Shown here piece by piece: positions 45,042-56,447 of a stretch of 64,000 nucleotides of DNA (the stretch's first letter is position 1; each line of letters opens with the position of its first letter). The notes below the pieces were generated by a model that saw only the letters and a list, made by a program, of their open reading frames with translations, did no database searches and had not been told where the DNA came from. Origin of the DNA: Ralstonia sp. A12 (GTDB taxonomy: Bacteria > Pseudomonadota > Gammaproteobacteria > Burkholderiales > Burkholderiaceae); NCBI RefSeq assembly GCF_000801955.1, contig NZ_JSZO01000001.1, forward strand, positions 248,001 to 312,000, written 5' to 3'. The translations under genes and the position numbers were made by a program.

Positions 45042-45944
45042 ATGACCGCCCATACCCTCCCCGCCTCCCATCCGTTCACCACGGTGCGCGACCTGTTGCG
45101 CTACGCCGTGTCGCGCTTCACCGCCGCCGGCGTCGTCTTCGGCCACGGCAGTGAGAACGCCTACGACGAAGCCGCCTACCTGATCCTGCATACGCTGCAC
45201 CTGCCGATCGACACGCTGGAGCCATTCATGGACGCGCGCCTGCTGCCCGAAGAAGTGGCCGCCGTGCTGAAGGTGATCGAGCGCCGCGCCGTCGACCGCG
45301 TGCCCGCCGCGTACATCACGCACGAGGCGTTCATGCACGGCATGCGCTTCTACGTGGACGAACGCGTGATCGTGCCGCGCAGCTTCATCGGCGAGTTGCT
45401 GGAAGACGGCCTGGAACCGTGGCTCGACCAGGAAGATGGCCCGACCGACGTGCTGGAGCTGTGCACCGGTTCCGGCTGCCTGTCGATCCTGGCGGCGCTC
45501 CAATGGCCGAATGCGACCATCGATGCGGTGGACCTGTCGCCGGATGCGCTGGTGGTCGCCAACCGCAACGTCGACGATTACAAGCTGGAAGACCGCATCC
45601 GCCTGCACGAGGGCGATCTGTATGCGCCGCTGCCCCCGGGCGTGCACTACGACGTGATCCTTACCAACCCGCCGTACGTGAACGAGACGTCGATGCAGGC
45701 GCTGCCGCCCGAGTACCGTGCCGAGCCGCACATGGCGCTCGCTGGCGGCAATGACGGCATGGACATCGTGCGTCGCATCCTGGCTGACGCACCGCGCCAT
45801 CTGAAGCCGCACGGCGTGCTGGTGGTGGAGATCGGCAACGAGCGTGAGAACGTGGAAGCGGCGTTTCCCGATCTGGACTTGATCTGGCTGCCGACCAGCG
45901 CGGGCGAAGACCAGGTCTTCCTGGTCACGCGCGAGGCGCTGTAA
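45042..45944 (+). CDS. prmB: 50S ribosomal protein L3 N5-glutamine methyltransferase
   Basis: PrmB methylates a Gln of ribosomal protein L3. The 300-residue protein from the ATG at 45042 has the SAM-binding motif VLELCTGSGCLSILAA and the acidic loop DAVDLSPDALVVA. The catalytic NPPY in ILTNPPYVNE is followed by YRAEPHMALAGGNDGMD, the PrmB-type continuation. It starts 7 bp after the CYTH gene. Confidence 0.95.
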   Translation: MTAHTLPASHPFTTVRDLLRYAVSRFTAAGVVFGHGSENAYDEAAYLILHTLHLPIDTLEPFMDARLLPEEVAAVLKVIERRAVDRVPAAYITHEAFMHGMRFYVDERVIVPRSFIGELLEDGLEPWLDQEDGPTDVLELCTGSGCLSILAALQWPNATIDAVDLSPDALVVANRNVDDYKLEDRIRLHEGDLYAPLPPGVHYDVILTNPPYVNETSMQALPPEYRAEPHMALAGGNDGMDIVRRILADAPRHLKPHGVLVVEIGNERENVEAAFPDLDLIWLPTSAGEDQVFLVTREAL

Positions 45945-45976
45945 CCGCGTTCGACGGCAACGCATACAAGACCGTC

Positions 45977-46498
45977 ATGGCGCTATCAGCCATCATCGTC
46001 AAAGTCCCGGCCGCTGAATTGCTGGTGGGTGACCTCCGGCAGCGCTTTGATAGCACGGCGGCGCTGGGCGTTCCTGCCCACATTACGGTGCTGTCGCCCT
46101 TCATGCCGGCCGAGCAGATCACGCCGGGCGTCTTGCATCAGGTGCAAGACGCGCTGGCGGACATGCGGGCGTTTGACTTCTTGCTGGAAACGATCGGCCG
46201 CTTTCCGGCAACGACCTACCTTGCTCCCACGCATGCGGAGCCGTTTGTTGCGTTGACGATGGCGGTGGTGGCGCGCTTTCCCGCGTATCCGCCGTATGGC
46301 GGGATTCATCCGCGCGTGATTCCACACCTAACGGTCGCGCATGGGGATGCCGCCAACGCAGCCGAAGCGGAGATCGAACTGGGCCACCGCCTTCGCAACC
46401 ACGATCCAGTCCGCGCCAAGTGCGAAACCTTGGCCTTGCTCGAAAACACGTCCGGCCAGTGGAAGACCTTGCACGAGTTCAGCCTTCCACCCGGCTGA
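45977..46498 (+). CDS. 2'-5' RNA ligase/2H phosphoesterase family protein
   Basis: A 173-residue protein with the two H-x-T-x motifs that define 2H phosphoesterases: HITV (in GVPAHITVLSPFMP) and HLTV (in VIPHLTVAHGD). They are about 90 residues apart, as in the family. These enzymes cleave or ligate 2'-5' phosphodiester bonds or cyclic phosphates of RNA and nucleotides. The substrate here is unknown. The gene follows prmB after 32 bp and converges on the lipoprotein gene. Confidence 0.88.
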   Translation: MALSAIIVKVPAAELLVGDLRQRFDSTAALGVPAHITVLSPFMPAEQITPGVLHQVQDALADMRAFDFLLETIGRFPATTYLAPTHAEPFVALTMAVVARFPAYPPYGGIHPRVIPHLTVAHGDAANAAEAEIELGHRLRNHDPVRAKCETLALLENTSGQWKTLHEFSLPPG

Positions 46499-46500
46499 CG

Positions 46501-46860
46501 TCAGGACCTCACCTCATCACACGCGTCTTTCACGACGCAGATCGAAAAGCGCTTGTCGAAGACTTGGCCGCTCGGGCAGTGGTCGAGGACGGCTTGCGAC
46601 TGTGCGTCGCAGGTGGCGTAAGCGGTGGTGCAGTTGGTGCGGATGGGCTGGTTGGGGCCGCGGTTGGTGCCGTCGTCAACGAGGAAACGTGCGGATGGCC
46701 CGGGGCATTTGAACTCGGCGGCGGCCTTGGACAGGGCTGCAGCGGCCTTTTCGGCTTTCGAGGTCTGAGGCGTGGGCGGGTTGGACGGGGATGGGCGGCG
46801 GTCGCAAGCCGTCAGCGCAAGCGCACAGAGCAGCATGCCAAGTGTGAGTGCGCGGGGCAT
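46501..46860 (-). CDS. Small Cys-rich lipoprotein with a chitin-binding-like Cys pattern
   Basis: A 119-residue protein from the ATG at 46860, with AAGGAGA upstream. The signal peptide MPRALTLGMLLCALALTAC carries a lipobox (LTAC). The mature part has a Pro/Ala-rich spacer and six Cys residues: FKCPG, TNCTT, ATCDA, DHCPSG, SICVV and DACDE. The stretch CPSGQVFDKRFSICVVKDAC resembles the C-terminal half of CBM14 (peritrophin-type chitin-binding) domains. That is a pattern observation, not a proven homology. No other function is suggested. Confidence 0.75.
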   Translation of the reverse strand: MPRALTLGMLLCALALTACDRRPSPSNPPTPQTSKAEKAAAALSKAAAEFKCPGPSARFLVDDGTNRGPNQPIRTNCTTAYATCDAQSQAVLDHCPSGQVFDKRFSICVVKDACDEVRS

Positions 46861-46979
46861 GGTGTTCTCCTTCGGGATGGTCATTCCGAAAGTTTGACGC
46901 TTGCGGCGGGGGACTGCAATGACCCGTATTGGACCCTGGTGGTCCATCTCCCATTTCATCCCCTGCCGGGGCTGACTCA

Positions 46980-47146
46980 CTTTCTTTGTCTTGCCAAAGA
47001 AAGTAAGCAAAGAAAGGCGCGCCCGAGATGGCGAAAGATTCCTTGAATTTGCGTAACCGGGCGGAGACGGGAAAAACTCGCTGCGCTCAGACAGTTCCCC
47101 GTCTTTTTTCCGCCCGCTTACGAAAATTCAAGGCGCCATCAAGGGC
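46980..47146. repeat. Intergenic inverted-repeat element
   Basis: The gap between the lipoprotein gene and the M55 peptidase gene (46861-47197, 337 bp) contains no gene but a compact structured element. First comes a hairpin, CTTTCTTT/AAAGAAAG (46980-46987 with 46996-47003). Then comes a long inverted repeat whose 24-nt arms (47041-47064 and 47110-47133) match at 22 positions. It is extended inward by AGACGGG/CCCGTCT and outward by GATGGCG/CGCCATC and GCCC/GGGC. Similar AAAGAAAG-rich elements recur in Burkholderiales genomes. It could be a dispersed repeat or a strong transcript end. Confidence 0.65.
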
Positions 47147-47197
47147 AGGAACGGCCAAACCATCTGGGCGCGAGTGTTGACGCCAGGTTTGCGCTCT

Positions 47198-48013
47198 TCA
47201 GCGCAGCATCGCCGACATGGCGGACAGGCTGTTGAGCATGCGCACGGCGTGCTCGACCGAATCTGCGGCGAAACGCAGCATCGTTCCATCCATGCGTTCC
47301 AGTGCGGGCCACTGGCAGAACAGGTCGGCCAGTGCGGGCGTTTGCGTTTGCAGGCGGCAGACAATCGGGGCCTGGATGCGCAGCGGCATGCTGAAATGCC
47401 CGCGCTGCACCGTTGCCTTCACTGCTGCATAGATGGCGTCGCATGACTGTTCGGGCGAGAGCGATGTTCCTGCGTTCATCCCCTCGGCTTGCTTGGTCTC
47501 AACAAAGGTGGTGTGCGGTAGCAGCGGCAGCGTCTCTTTGATGAAGACATCGTCACCGCTGGCGACGGCCACGGGCACGCCGCGCTCACCGGCCAGGGCG
47601 CCGTACAGGCCAGCCTCGCCCAGTTCCTGTTCGTTGAACCAGACGCGCGTGAACGCGAAGCTGTTGATGGTGTGGGCCAGTACGCCACGGCTGCCGGCGC
47701 GCGCGTGGTAGCCGATCATGCAGACGGCATCGCAGCCGTCCACGCCGGCCATCATGCTCAGGTAGCGCGGTTTGCCGAGCACGAAACGTGCACGGCGGTC
47801 AATCGAATCGGGGATGAAGTTGCGGAAGCCACCATGCGAATCGTTGACGAGCACTTCGGTGGCGCCGCCGTCGAAAGCACCGCGTACGGCGGCGTCGGCT
47901 TCGGCGGTCATCCAGCGGCGTGCACGTTCGTATTCGCCATTGCCGGCGCGCGTCTGCTCGGTGTGGAAGACGTTGGCCACGCCTTCGATGTCGGCGGAAA
48001 TCAGGATGCGCAT
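47198..48013 (-). CDS. M55 family D-aminopeptidase (DppA-like)
   Basis: A 271-residue protein of the M55 family, whose Bacillus subtilis founder DppA is a zinc D-aminopeptidase. The zinc ligands are visible: Asp8 and Glu10 in ISADIEGVANV, His60 in VNDSHGGFRN, a His in IGYHARAG and a Glu in LGEAGLYG. It is the last gene of the peptide-transport operon, 4 bp after the P1 peptidase gene. The likely role is cytoplasmic removal of N-terminal D-amino acids from imported peptides; the D-specificity is inferred from the family. Confidence 0.9.
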   Translation of the reverse strand: MRILISADIEGVANVFHTEQTRAGNGEYERARRWMTAEADAAVRGAFDGGATEVLVNDSHGGFRNFIPDSIDRRARFVLGKPRYLSMMAGVDGCDAVCMIGYHARAGSRGVLAHTINSFAFTRVWFNEQELGEAGLYGALAGERGVPVAVASGDDVFIKETLPLLPHTTFVETKQAEGMNAGTSLSPEQSCDAIYAAVKATVQRGHFSMPLRIQAPIVCRLQTQTPALADLFCQWPALERMDGTMLRFAADSVEHAVRMLNSLSAMSAMLR

Positions 48014-48017
48014 GAGG

Positions 48018-49043
48018 TCAGAGTAAGTCGGTCAGGGCGCGACGTGCGTTGCCGTCGCGGCCAGTTACAGCGTCTGCATGAAAGAGCGCATGAACGATGG
48101 CTTGCTCCACGCTGTCGGCGGCGGCCTGGAACAGCGGGTCGAGGTGCGCTTCGTGGGTCATGGCGATGGCGGGCATTGCGCGCGTGCCCTCGTGCGGCAC
48201 GGTGTAGGCCGTGGAGAACGCCATCGCAATATCACCGCTGCCGTGGCCGAAGACGGAGCCGGTGCGCGCCAGGCCCGCACCCGCGCGCAAGGCGAGGCGC
48301 CGCAACTGGCGTGCGTCGAGCGGTGCATCGGTGGCGAGCAGCATGATGATCGAGCCCTTCTCCGGCTCGGGGGCGACAGCGGCAAGCGCATTCGCCAGTT
48401 CGGTGCCGACGTGGCGTCCGGCCAGCGTCAGGTTTTCCGTCACGCCAAAGTTGGATAGCACCAGCGCGCCCACCGTGCGTTGCGTGCCATCGGCCAGCGT
48501 CACCACGCGCGAAGCAGAGCCGATGCCGCCCTTCACGCCAAACGACGACATTCCACGGCCCGCGCCGACGGCGCCCTGCTCGAACGTCTCGGCGGCGGCA
48601 GCGTATGCCGCGTCGTAATGCACGTCCTGCACGGCAAACGCCTGCAGGTCGTTCAGGTAGCCGTCATTGCATTCGAAGACGAGCGGATTGACCGTCGACC
48701 ACGCGCGGCCGATCTGCGGGTTGGCCGCAACGGCCTGGCGAATCTGTGCCTGCGCCACGGCACCGACGGCAAACGTGTTGGTCAGCGCGATGGGTGTTTC
48801 CAGCACGCCCAGCTCGTCCACCTGCACGAGGCCGATACTCTTGCCGAAACCATTGAGCACCACGCTGGCAGCGGGGACTTTGTCGCGGAACGGGTCGCCG
48901 GCATGCGGGCGCACGACGCTCACGCCGGTCTGGATGTCGCCGCCGGCAAGGGTGGCGTGGCCGACGGTCACGCCGGCCACGTCAGTGATGCTGTTGCGGG
49001 CACCGGCTGGCAGCGCGCCGATGTGCGGAAGGCTCAGGGGCAT
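48018..49043 (-). CDS. P1/DmpA family N-terminal-nucleophile aminopeptidase
   Basis: A 341-residue S58/P1 peptidase. The family matures by self-cleavage before a Ser that becomes the N-terminal nucleophile. Here the equivalent junction is Gly230-Ser231 in PEPEKGSIIMLLATDAPL, followed by GLARTGSVFGHGSGDIAMAFST. The N-terminal part has NSITDVAGVTVGHATL and the conserved SSFGVKGGIGSASR. Relatives DmpA and BapA release D-amino acids or beta-amino acids from peptides. Spacing is 9 bp after gsiD, so it belongs to the operon. Confidence 0.92.
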   Translation of the reverse strand: MPLSLPHIGALPAGARNSITDVAGVTVGHATLAGGDIQTGVSVVRPHAGDPFRDKVPAASVVLNGFGKSIGLVQVDELGVLETPIALTNTFAVGAVAQAQIRQAVAANPQIGRAWSTVNPLVFECNDGYLNDLQAFAVQDVHYDAAYAAAAETFEQGAVGAGRGMSSFGVKGGIGSASRVVTLADGTQRTVGALVLSNFGVTENLTLAGRHVGTELANALAAVAPEPEKGSIIMLLATDAPLDARQLRRLALRAGAGLARTGSVFGHGSGDIAMAFSTAYTVPHEGTRAMPAIAMTHEAHLDPLFQAAADSVEQAIVHALFHADAVTGRDGNARRALTDLL

Positions 49044-49052
49044 ACGAGCGAC

Positions 49053-49952
49053 TTAGCGGCGGTCGATCTTCGGGTCCAGCGCGTCGCGCAGGCCGTCGCC
49101 CAGCAGGTTGAATGCCAGCACAGTCAGGAAGATCGCCAGGCTTGGGAAGATCGCCACGTGCGGTGCGGTCACCATGTCGGCGCGCGCTTCGTTGAGCATG
49201 GCGCCCCACTCCGGCGTGGGCGGCTGCGCACCCAGGCCCAGGAATGAGAGGCTCGCGGCGGTGATGATCGAGGTGCCGATCCGCATCGAGAAATACACGA
49301 CGATGGACGAAATCGTGCCCGGCAGAATGTGCCGCATGATGATCGTCCAGTCGGATGCACCGATGCTGCGTGCGGCTTCCACGTACGTCAGGTGCTTGAG
49401 CATGAGCGTGTTGCCACGCACCAGGCGCGCGAACGCCGGGATGCTGAACACCGCCACGGCAAAGATCACGTTGATCATGCCGTTGCCCAGGATGGCGACG
49501 ATGCCGATCGCCAGCAGGATGCCGGGGAAGGCAAACAGCACGTCGGAGATGCGCATGACGATGCGGTCCCACCAGCCCTCGTAGTAGCCGGCCAGCAAGC
49601 CCAGCACGGTGCCGATGATCGCGCCGATGATGACCGACACAAAGCCCGCTTCCAGCGAGATGCGCGTGCCCATCAGGATGCGGCTGAAGATGTCGCGGCC
49701 GAGCGAGTCGACGCCAAACCAGTGCTGCGCCGACGGACCCGCATTGAGCGCGTCGTAGTCGAAATAGTTTTCCGGATCGAACGGCACGATGTGCGGCGCG
49801 AGGATCGCGACCAACACCAGCGCGATCACGAACACACCGGCGCCCATCGCCAGATGCTGCTTGCGGAACTTGCGCCAGAACTCCGTCCACGGGGTGCGGA
49901 CGGGTTCGGTAGCGGCTTGCGGCACGACGGCCGGACTGGTTGTCTGGGACAT
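49053..49952 (-). CDS. gsiD: ABC transporter permease, GsiD/DppC type
   Basis: The second permease of the peptide/glutathione importer: 299 residues with about six membrane segments. The N-terminal OppC domain region ([20 protein letters not shown]) precedes [24 protein letters not shown]. The EAA loop [20 protein letters not shown] contacts the ATPase. Order and sequence match gsiD of the iaaA-gsiABCD operon; substrate could be glutathione or other short peptides. Confidence 0.9.
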   Translation of the reverse strand: MSQTTSPAVVPQAATEPVRTPWTEFWRKFRKQHLAMGAGVFVIALVLVAILAPHIVPFDPENYFDYDALNAGPSAQHWFGVDSLGRDIFSRILMGTRISLEAGFVSVIIGAIIGTVLGLLAGYYEGWWDRIVMRISDVLFAFPGILLAIGIVAILGNGMINVIFAVAVFSIPAFARLVRGNTLMLKHLTYVEAARSIGASDWTIIMRHILPGTISSIVVYFSMRIGTSIITAASLSFLGLGAQPPTPEWGAMLNEARADMVTAPHVAIFPSLAIFLTVLAFNLLGDGLRDALDPKIDRR

Positions 49953-49962
49953 GGCCGTCTCC

Positions 49963-50886
49963 TTACTTCTTGTAGCGGATGGTCGGGTTGATCACGGTGT
50001 ACAGCATGTCCACCACCAGGTTGATCAGGATGAATTCCAGCGAGAACAGCAGCACTTCGGCCTGGATGACCGGGTAGTCGCGCATCTCCACTGCATCCAC
50101 CAGCAGGCGCCCGAGGCCCGGCCAGTTGAACACCTTCTCCACCACGATCGAGCCGCCCAGCAGGAAGCCGAACTGCAGGCCCATCATGGTCACCACCGGG
50201 ATCATCGCGTTGCGCAGGCAATGCTTGATGACCACCACCGTTTCACGCACACCCTTGGCGCGGGCGGTGCGCACGAAATCTTCCTGCAGCACTTCCACGA
50301 ACGAGGCACGCGTGAAGCGCGCCATCACTGCGGCCACAGCGGCGCCCAGCGTGATCGACGGCAGGATGTAGTGCTTCCAGCTGTCCGCCCCGATGGACGG
50401 CAGCCAGCCGAGCTGCACGGAGAACACTTCCATCAGCAGCATGCCCAGAGCGAAGGCCGGGAACGAGATGCCCGATACGGCCAGCGTCATGCCCAGGCGG
50501 TCCGGCCACTTGTTGCGCCATACGGCAGACGTGATGCCGATCACCATGCCGAAGATCACCGCCCACACCATGCTGGCGATGGTCAGGTTGAGCGTCGGCC
50601 AGAAGCGCTCGCCAATCTCTTCGCTCACCGGACGCTTGGTCCGCAATGAGGTACCAAACTCGCCGCGCACGGCGTTGGTGAAGAAGCGGACGAACTGCTC
50701 GGGCATCGGCTTGTCCAGGCCCAAGTCGCGGCGCACAAGGTCAACGGTCGCCTCGTCGGCTTCGGGGCCGGCAGCCAGGCGCGCCGGGTCCCCCGGCAGC
50801 AGGTGCACGAACAGGAACACCAGCACCGCCACGATCAGCAGTGTCGGGATCACGCCCAGTACACGTTTGAGGAAGTAATTCAGCAT
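49963..50886 (-). CDS. gsiC: ABC transporter permease, GsiC/DppB type
   Basis: The first permease: 307 residues from the ATG at 50886 ([25 protein letters not shown]). It has about six membrane segments, the periplasmic loop [33 protein letters not shown] typical of DppB, and the EAA loop [22 protein letters not shown]. gsiD starts 10 bp downstream. The extended frame above 50886 overlaps an intercistronic hairpin and is not coding. Confidence 0.92.
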   Translation of the reverse strand: MLNYFLKRVLGVIPTLLIVAVLVFLFVHLLPGDPARLAAGPEADEATVDLVRRDLGLDKPMPEQFVRFFTNAVRGEFGTSLRTKRPVSEEIGERFWPTLNLTIASMVWAVIFGMVIGITSAVWRNKWPDRLGMTLAVSGISFPAFALGMLLMEVFSVQLGWLPSIGADSWKHYILPSITLGAAVAAVMARFTRASFVEVLQEDFVRTARAKGVRETVVVIKHCLRNAMIPVVTMMGLQFGFLLGGSIVVEKVFNWPGLGRLLVDAVEMRDYPVIQAEVLLFSLEFILINLVVDMLYTVINPTIRYKK

Positions 50887-50914
50887 GGCAAATCCACTGC
50901 AGCAGAAATTCGAT

Positions 50915-50940
50915 GGCCCGCGCACGGGTGCGCGCGGGCC
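50915..50940 (-). other. Intercistronic hairpin between gsiB and gsiC
   Basis: GGCCCGCGCAC (50915-50925) pairs with GTGCGCGCGGGCC (50928-50940) as a very GC-rich stem with a 2-nt bulge. It lies in the 70-bp gap just past the gsiB stop. No T-run follows, so it is more likely a 3' stabiliser that raises binding-protein mRNA over permease mRNA than a full terminator. Confidence 0.6.
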
Positions 50941-50956
50941 TGACCAACAATGAGGC

Positions 50957-52510
50957 TTACTGCTTGATGTCGATGTCGTCGAAGCTGAACGAACCATCCG
51001 GCGCCACGTAGGCACCCGACAGGCGCTTGGAACGCGCGTAGACGATCTTCTCCGTCACCAGGAAGGCCCAGGGTGCGTCTTCCCAGATGCGCTTCTGTGC
51101 GTCGCTGTAGAGCTTGGTCTTCTCGGCACGGTCAGTGGTGCGCAGGGCGCCGGCAATGTCGGCATCCACCTGGTCGTTCTTGTAGTACGCCGTGTTCAGC
51201 TGCTTGGGCGGCATCGATTCCGAGGCCAGCAGCGGACGCAGCGCCCAGTCGGATTCACCGGTCGAAGACGACCAGCCGATGTAGTACATGCGCACGCCGG
51301 CGTCTTCCGGCTTCTGCACGCTCTCGACCTTCTCGACACGTTGACCGGCTTCCAGCGCTTGCACCTGCGCCTTGATGCCGACCTGCGCCAGTTGCTGCTG
51401 GACGAACTGGATGATCTTCTGCGCAGTCGTGTGGTTATAGGCCGACCACAGTTGCGTCTCGAAGCCGTTGGGGTAACCCGCTTCCTTCAGCAGCTCTTTC
51501 GCCTTGGCCGGGTTATACGGCCACGGGCCCAGCTTGGTGGCGTAGTCCACGCCCTGCGGCACCACACCGTCGGACGGCACGGCATAGCCCGAGAACGCCA
51601 CCTTGGTCAGCGCATCCTTGTTGATGGCGTAGTTGATGGCCTGACGCACCTTCGGGTTGTCGAACGGCTTCACGCGCGTGTTGAACGTGATGTAGCGCTG
51701 GATGATCGACGGCGCGGCGATCAGGTCCACCTTGGGGCTGGTCTTGAGCACGGCAGCCTGCTCAAACGGAATGCTGAACGCGAAGTCCGCTTCGCCCGTT
51801 TGCATGACGGTGGCGCGGGTGTTGTTGTCCACCACCGGCTTCCAGGTGATGGTGTCGATCTTAGGCAGGCCGTGCTTCCAGTAGCCGTCAAACTTCTTGC
51901 CCTTCAGGTAGTCGGTCTGCTTCCACTCGACAAACTCGAACGGGCCGGTGCCGACCGGATGGAAGGCGATGTCCTTGCCGTACTTCTTCAGCGCGGTGGG
52001 CGAGATCATGGCCGCCGACGGGTGGGCCAGCACGTTGATGAACGGCGAGAACGGCTCCTTGAGCGTCACGCGTGCGGTGTACGGGTCCACCACTTCGGTC
52101 TTGGCCACGCGGTTGAACAACACGAAGCGCTTGAGCTTGTTGGCCGGGTCCGTCACACGGTCCAGGTTGGCCTTGACGGCGGTGGCGTCAAACGTGGTGC
52201 CGTCGTGGAACTTCACGCCCTTGTGCAGCTTGAACGTGTAGACCAGGCCGTCCTTGCTGACTTCATAGCTCTCGCACAGCACGTTGACCAGCTTCATGTC
52301 CTTGTCGAAGCCAAACAGGCCTTGATAGAACGACTTGGCGGCGCTGAACGACAGCGTGTCGTTGGCGTCGTACGGGTCCATCGTGGTGAAGGTCGAGTAG
52401 ACCGCCATTACGGCGTCCTTGGCGGCAAAGGCCGGCATGGTGAATGCTGCCAGGGCCAGGCCGCTGGCCACCATCGCTGCGCGCGGAGCGAATGCAAATC
52501 GATTGAACAT
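50957..52510 (-). CDS. gsiB: Periplasmic peptide/glutathione-binding protein, GsiB type
   Basis: Substrate-binding protein of the importer (SBP_bac_5 family). It has 517 residues from the ATG at 52510, preceded by GAGGAGG. The upstream open frame is discounted because this start gives a clean signal peptide ([28 protein letters not shown]). Conserved pieces include [33 protein letters not shown] and [18 protein letters not shown]. coli GsiB is of similar length (512). The ligand cannot be settled by sequence. Confidence 0.92.
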   Translation of the reverse strand: MFNRFAFAPRAAMVASGLALAAFTMPAFAAKDAVMAVYSTFTTMDPYDANDTLSFSAAKSFYQGLFGFDKDMKLVNVLCESYEVSKDGLVYTFKLHKGVKFHDGTTFDATAVKANLDRVTDPANKLKRFVLFNRVAKTEVVDPYTARVTLKEPFSPFINVLAHPSAAMISPTALKKYGKDIAFHPVGTGPFEFVEWKQTDYLKGKKFDGYWKHGLPKIDTITWKPVVDNNTRATVMQTGEADFAFSIPFEQAAVLKTSPKVDLIAAPSIIQRYITFNTRVKPFDNPKVRQAINYAINKDALTKVAFSGYAVPSDGVVPQGVDYATKLGPWPYNPAKAKELLKEAGYPNGFETQLWSAYNHTTAQKIIQFVQQQLAQVGIKAQVQALEAGQRVEKVESVQKPEDAGVRMYYIGWSSSTGESDWALRPLLASESMPPKQLNTAYYKNDQVDADIAGALRTTDRAEKTKLYSDAQKRIWEDAPWAFLVTEKIVYARSKRLSGAYVAPDGSFSFDDIDIKQ

Positions 52511-52560
52511 GTCCTTCCTCCTCAAAGAAGTTTCTGACTTCACTGCGTTCTTCACTGCTT

Positions 52561-54441
<1,881 letters not shown>

Positions 54442-54463
54442 GACAAATCTCCCCTACTCACCC

Positions 54464-55429
54464 TTAGCGATAGATCGACACGACAGGCGCCTCGGCGCCG
54501 CGTGCGAACCCGCGGTACATCCCTTCGGTGTTGAACGGCAAGGCGACGTTGCCCTGCGCATCCACGGCAATCAGGCCGCCGCGGCCGTTGATGGCCACCA
54601 GCTTGCGCATGACCACGTCGTCGCCCGCATCGGCCAGCGACTTGCCGGCGTATTCCATCTGCGCGGCCACGTCGTAGGCGGCCACGGCGCGGATGAACAT
54701 CTCGCCGGTACCCGTGCACGACACAGCCGCCACGTTGTTGGCAAAGCAACCCGCGCCAACGATGGGCGTATCGCCCACGCGGCCGACCTTCTTGTTGGTG
54801 ACGCCGCCGGTGGAGGTGGCTGCCGCCAGGCGACCTTGTGCATCGCACGCCACGGCGCCCACCGTGCCGAACTTGGTGTCCGGATCGATGGGCTCGCTTT
54901 CCTTAGCCAGGAGCGACGCAGCATCATGGTCGAGGAACATCGCCATACCTTCTTGCTGGCGAGCGCGCTGCCATTGAGCGGTGCGCGCTTCGGTGTAGTA
55001 GTAATCGGCTTCGACGAATTCCAGGCCCTGTGCCTGCGCAAAGGCTTCTGCGCCTTCAGAAGTGAACAGCACGTGTTCGCTGCGCTCCATCACGGCACGC
55101 GCGGCCAGGATCGGGTTGCGCAGGCGCTTGACACACGTCACTGCACCAGCGGCCAGCGTGGTGCCATCCATGATCGACGCATCGAGTTCGTACGTGCCGG
55201 CGCTGGTGAGCACCGCGCCCTTGCCGGCGTTGAACAGCGGGCACTCTTCGAGTAGGCGCACGGCTTCGGTCACCGCATCCAGTGCGCTGCCGCCCTCAAC
55301 GAGGATGCGCTGGCCCGCGGCCAGGATGTCGTTGAGCGCCTGCTCGTAAGCGGCTTCCTTCTCGGCGCTCATGGCTGTGCGGGTGATGGTGCCGGCGCCA
55401 CCGTGGATGGCGAGGATGGGCGTAGTCAT
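54464..55429 (-). CDS. iaaA: Isoaspartyl peptidase/L-asparaginase
   Basis: An Ntn-hydrolase that cleaves isoaspartyl dipeptides and has weak asparaginase activity. The 321-residue precursor has AIHGGAGTI at the N-terminus and NAGKGAVLTSAGTYELDASIMDG. The self-cleavage site is Gly188-Thr189 in KFGTVGAVACD, generating the Thr nucleophile, followed by ATSTGGVTNKKVGRVGDTPI. In E. coli, iaaA is the first gene of iaaA-gsiABCD; the same order here is strong support. Confidence 0.95.
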   Translation of the reverse strand: MTTPILAIHGGAGTITRTAMSAEKEAAYEQALNDILAAGQRILVEGGSALDAVTEAVRLLEECPLFNAGKGAVLTSAGTYELDASIMDGTTLAAGAVTCVKRLRNPILAARAVMERSEHVLFTSEGAEAFAQAQGLEFVEADYYYTEARTAQWQRARQQEGMAMFLDHDAASLLAKESEPIDPDTKFGTVGAVACDAQGRLAAATSTGGVTNKKVGRVGDTPIVGAGCFANNVAAVSCTGTGEMFIRAVAAYDVAAQMEYAGKSLADAGDDVVMRKLVAINGRGGLIAVDAQGNVALPFNTEGMYRGFARGAEAPVVSIYR

Positions 55430-55446
55430 GCTTGGCTCTATGAAAA

Positions 55447-56436
55447 TCAGTTTTCAGCGGTGCGCTTGCGGCCGCGTCGGGTGGTCGTGGGCGCATTGGC
55501 CGCATCGTTGCCGGGCGCCGTACGTGGCTGTTGACTGGTATGCAGCCACGGCAACACGAATTCGGTCAGGCGCTCAGCCGATTCCAGTGAATGTGCAGAG
55601 CGGTGCGCCACGGCGCCGCACAGCGCTTCGAAAAGCGCCACGGCAGCCGTATCGGACGTCGCCGAAAACTGCCGTTCCGGGCGCGCATACAGCGCGATGT
55701 CGGCCAGCGGCGCCAGGGGTGAGGTCGGGCTGTCGGTCAACGCCAGCACCTTGCAGCCCTGCTCGCCGGCCTGCTTGGCCAGCGTGATCGTGTCGGCCGC
55801 GTAACGCGGAAACGCAATGGCGATCAGCAGATCCTTCCGCCCGATCTTGCGCAGTTGGCGCGCCGCATCCGACGCCCCACCCGGCTGTGAAACGGAGATC
55901 ACCGTGTCGCAATACAGATCCAGCCCGTGGCGCAGCAAGCCCGCCAGATAGCCGCTCGCGCCAAAGCCCATCACATAGATGCGCTGCGCACCCAGGATGG
56001 CGTCCACCGCGCGCTCACAGGCGGCGGGGTCGAGCATGCGACGCGTGGCATCCAGGTTGGCGATGTCTTCGTTGAGTGACGCAGCAAAGATTTCCGCGCT
56101 GGTAGCCGGACGCGCCAGTTCGTGGCGCAGCTTTTCCACCGGCGCGAGGGTTGCCTCGAAGCCGCGCAGCAGCCCGGCACGGAACTGCGGATAGCCGTCA
56201 AAGCCCAGCGCCAGCGCAAAGCGGTTGGCGGTGGCAATGGACATTTCCACCGCCGCAGCAAACTCGTCGATGCGCATGGTGGCGGCGCGAAACGGGTTCG
56301 CCAGCACGTATTCGGCCATGCGCTGGTGCGCCGGCGTGAGCGTGGCAAGCGCCGCCCCAATGCGCTCGGAGACCGTCGCATCGGCGGCAAATGCGCCTTT
56401 CGACACATCCGTACGCTTGCTGGTGGATTTCGCCAT
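55447..56436 (-). CDS. RpiR/MurR family transcriptional regulator
   Basis: A 329-residue regulator with an N-terminal HTH_6 domain (about residues 20-90: IGAALATLTPAHQRMAEYVL, then EFAAAVEMSIATANRFALALGFDGYPQF). A C-terminal SIS domain (about residues 140-270: RIYVMGFGASGYLAGLLRHGL) normally binds a phosphosugar. It lies 17 bp upstream of iaaA in the same direction, so it likely controls the importer operon and itself. A palindrome lies just upstream of its start. The C-terminal tail (RRGRKRTAEN) is basic and not conserved. Confidence 0.92.
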   Translation of the reverse strand: MAKSTSKRTDVSKGAFAADATVSERIGAALATLTPAHQRMAEYVLANPFRAATMRIDEFAAAVEMSIATANRFALALGFDGYPQFRAGLLRGFEATLAPVEKLRHELARPATSAEIFAASLNEDIANLDATRRMLDPAACERAVDAILGAQRIYVMGFGASGYLAGLLRHGLDLYCDTVISVSQPGGASDAARQLRKIGRKDLLIAIAFPRYAADTITLAKQAGEQGCKVLALTDSPTSPLAPLADIALYARPERQFSATSDTAAVALFEALCGAVAHRSAHSLESAERLTEFVLPWLHTSQQPRTAPGNDAANAPTTTRRGRKRTAEN

Positions 56437-56447
56437 CTTCCTGGGCC

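Noticed and set aside
46420-47046. 208-residue plus-strand frame across the lipoprotein gene
   Set aside because: It is Gly/Arg-rich without a start signal and overlaps both the 2H phosphoesterase end and the better-supported minus-strand lipoprotein gene with signal peptide and lipobox.
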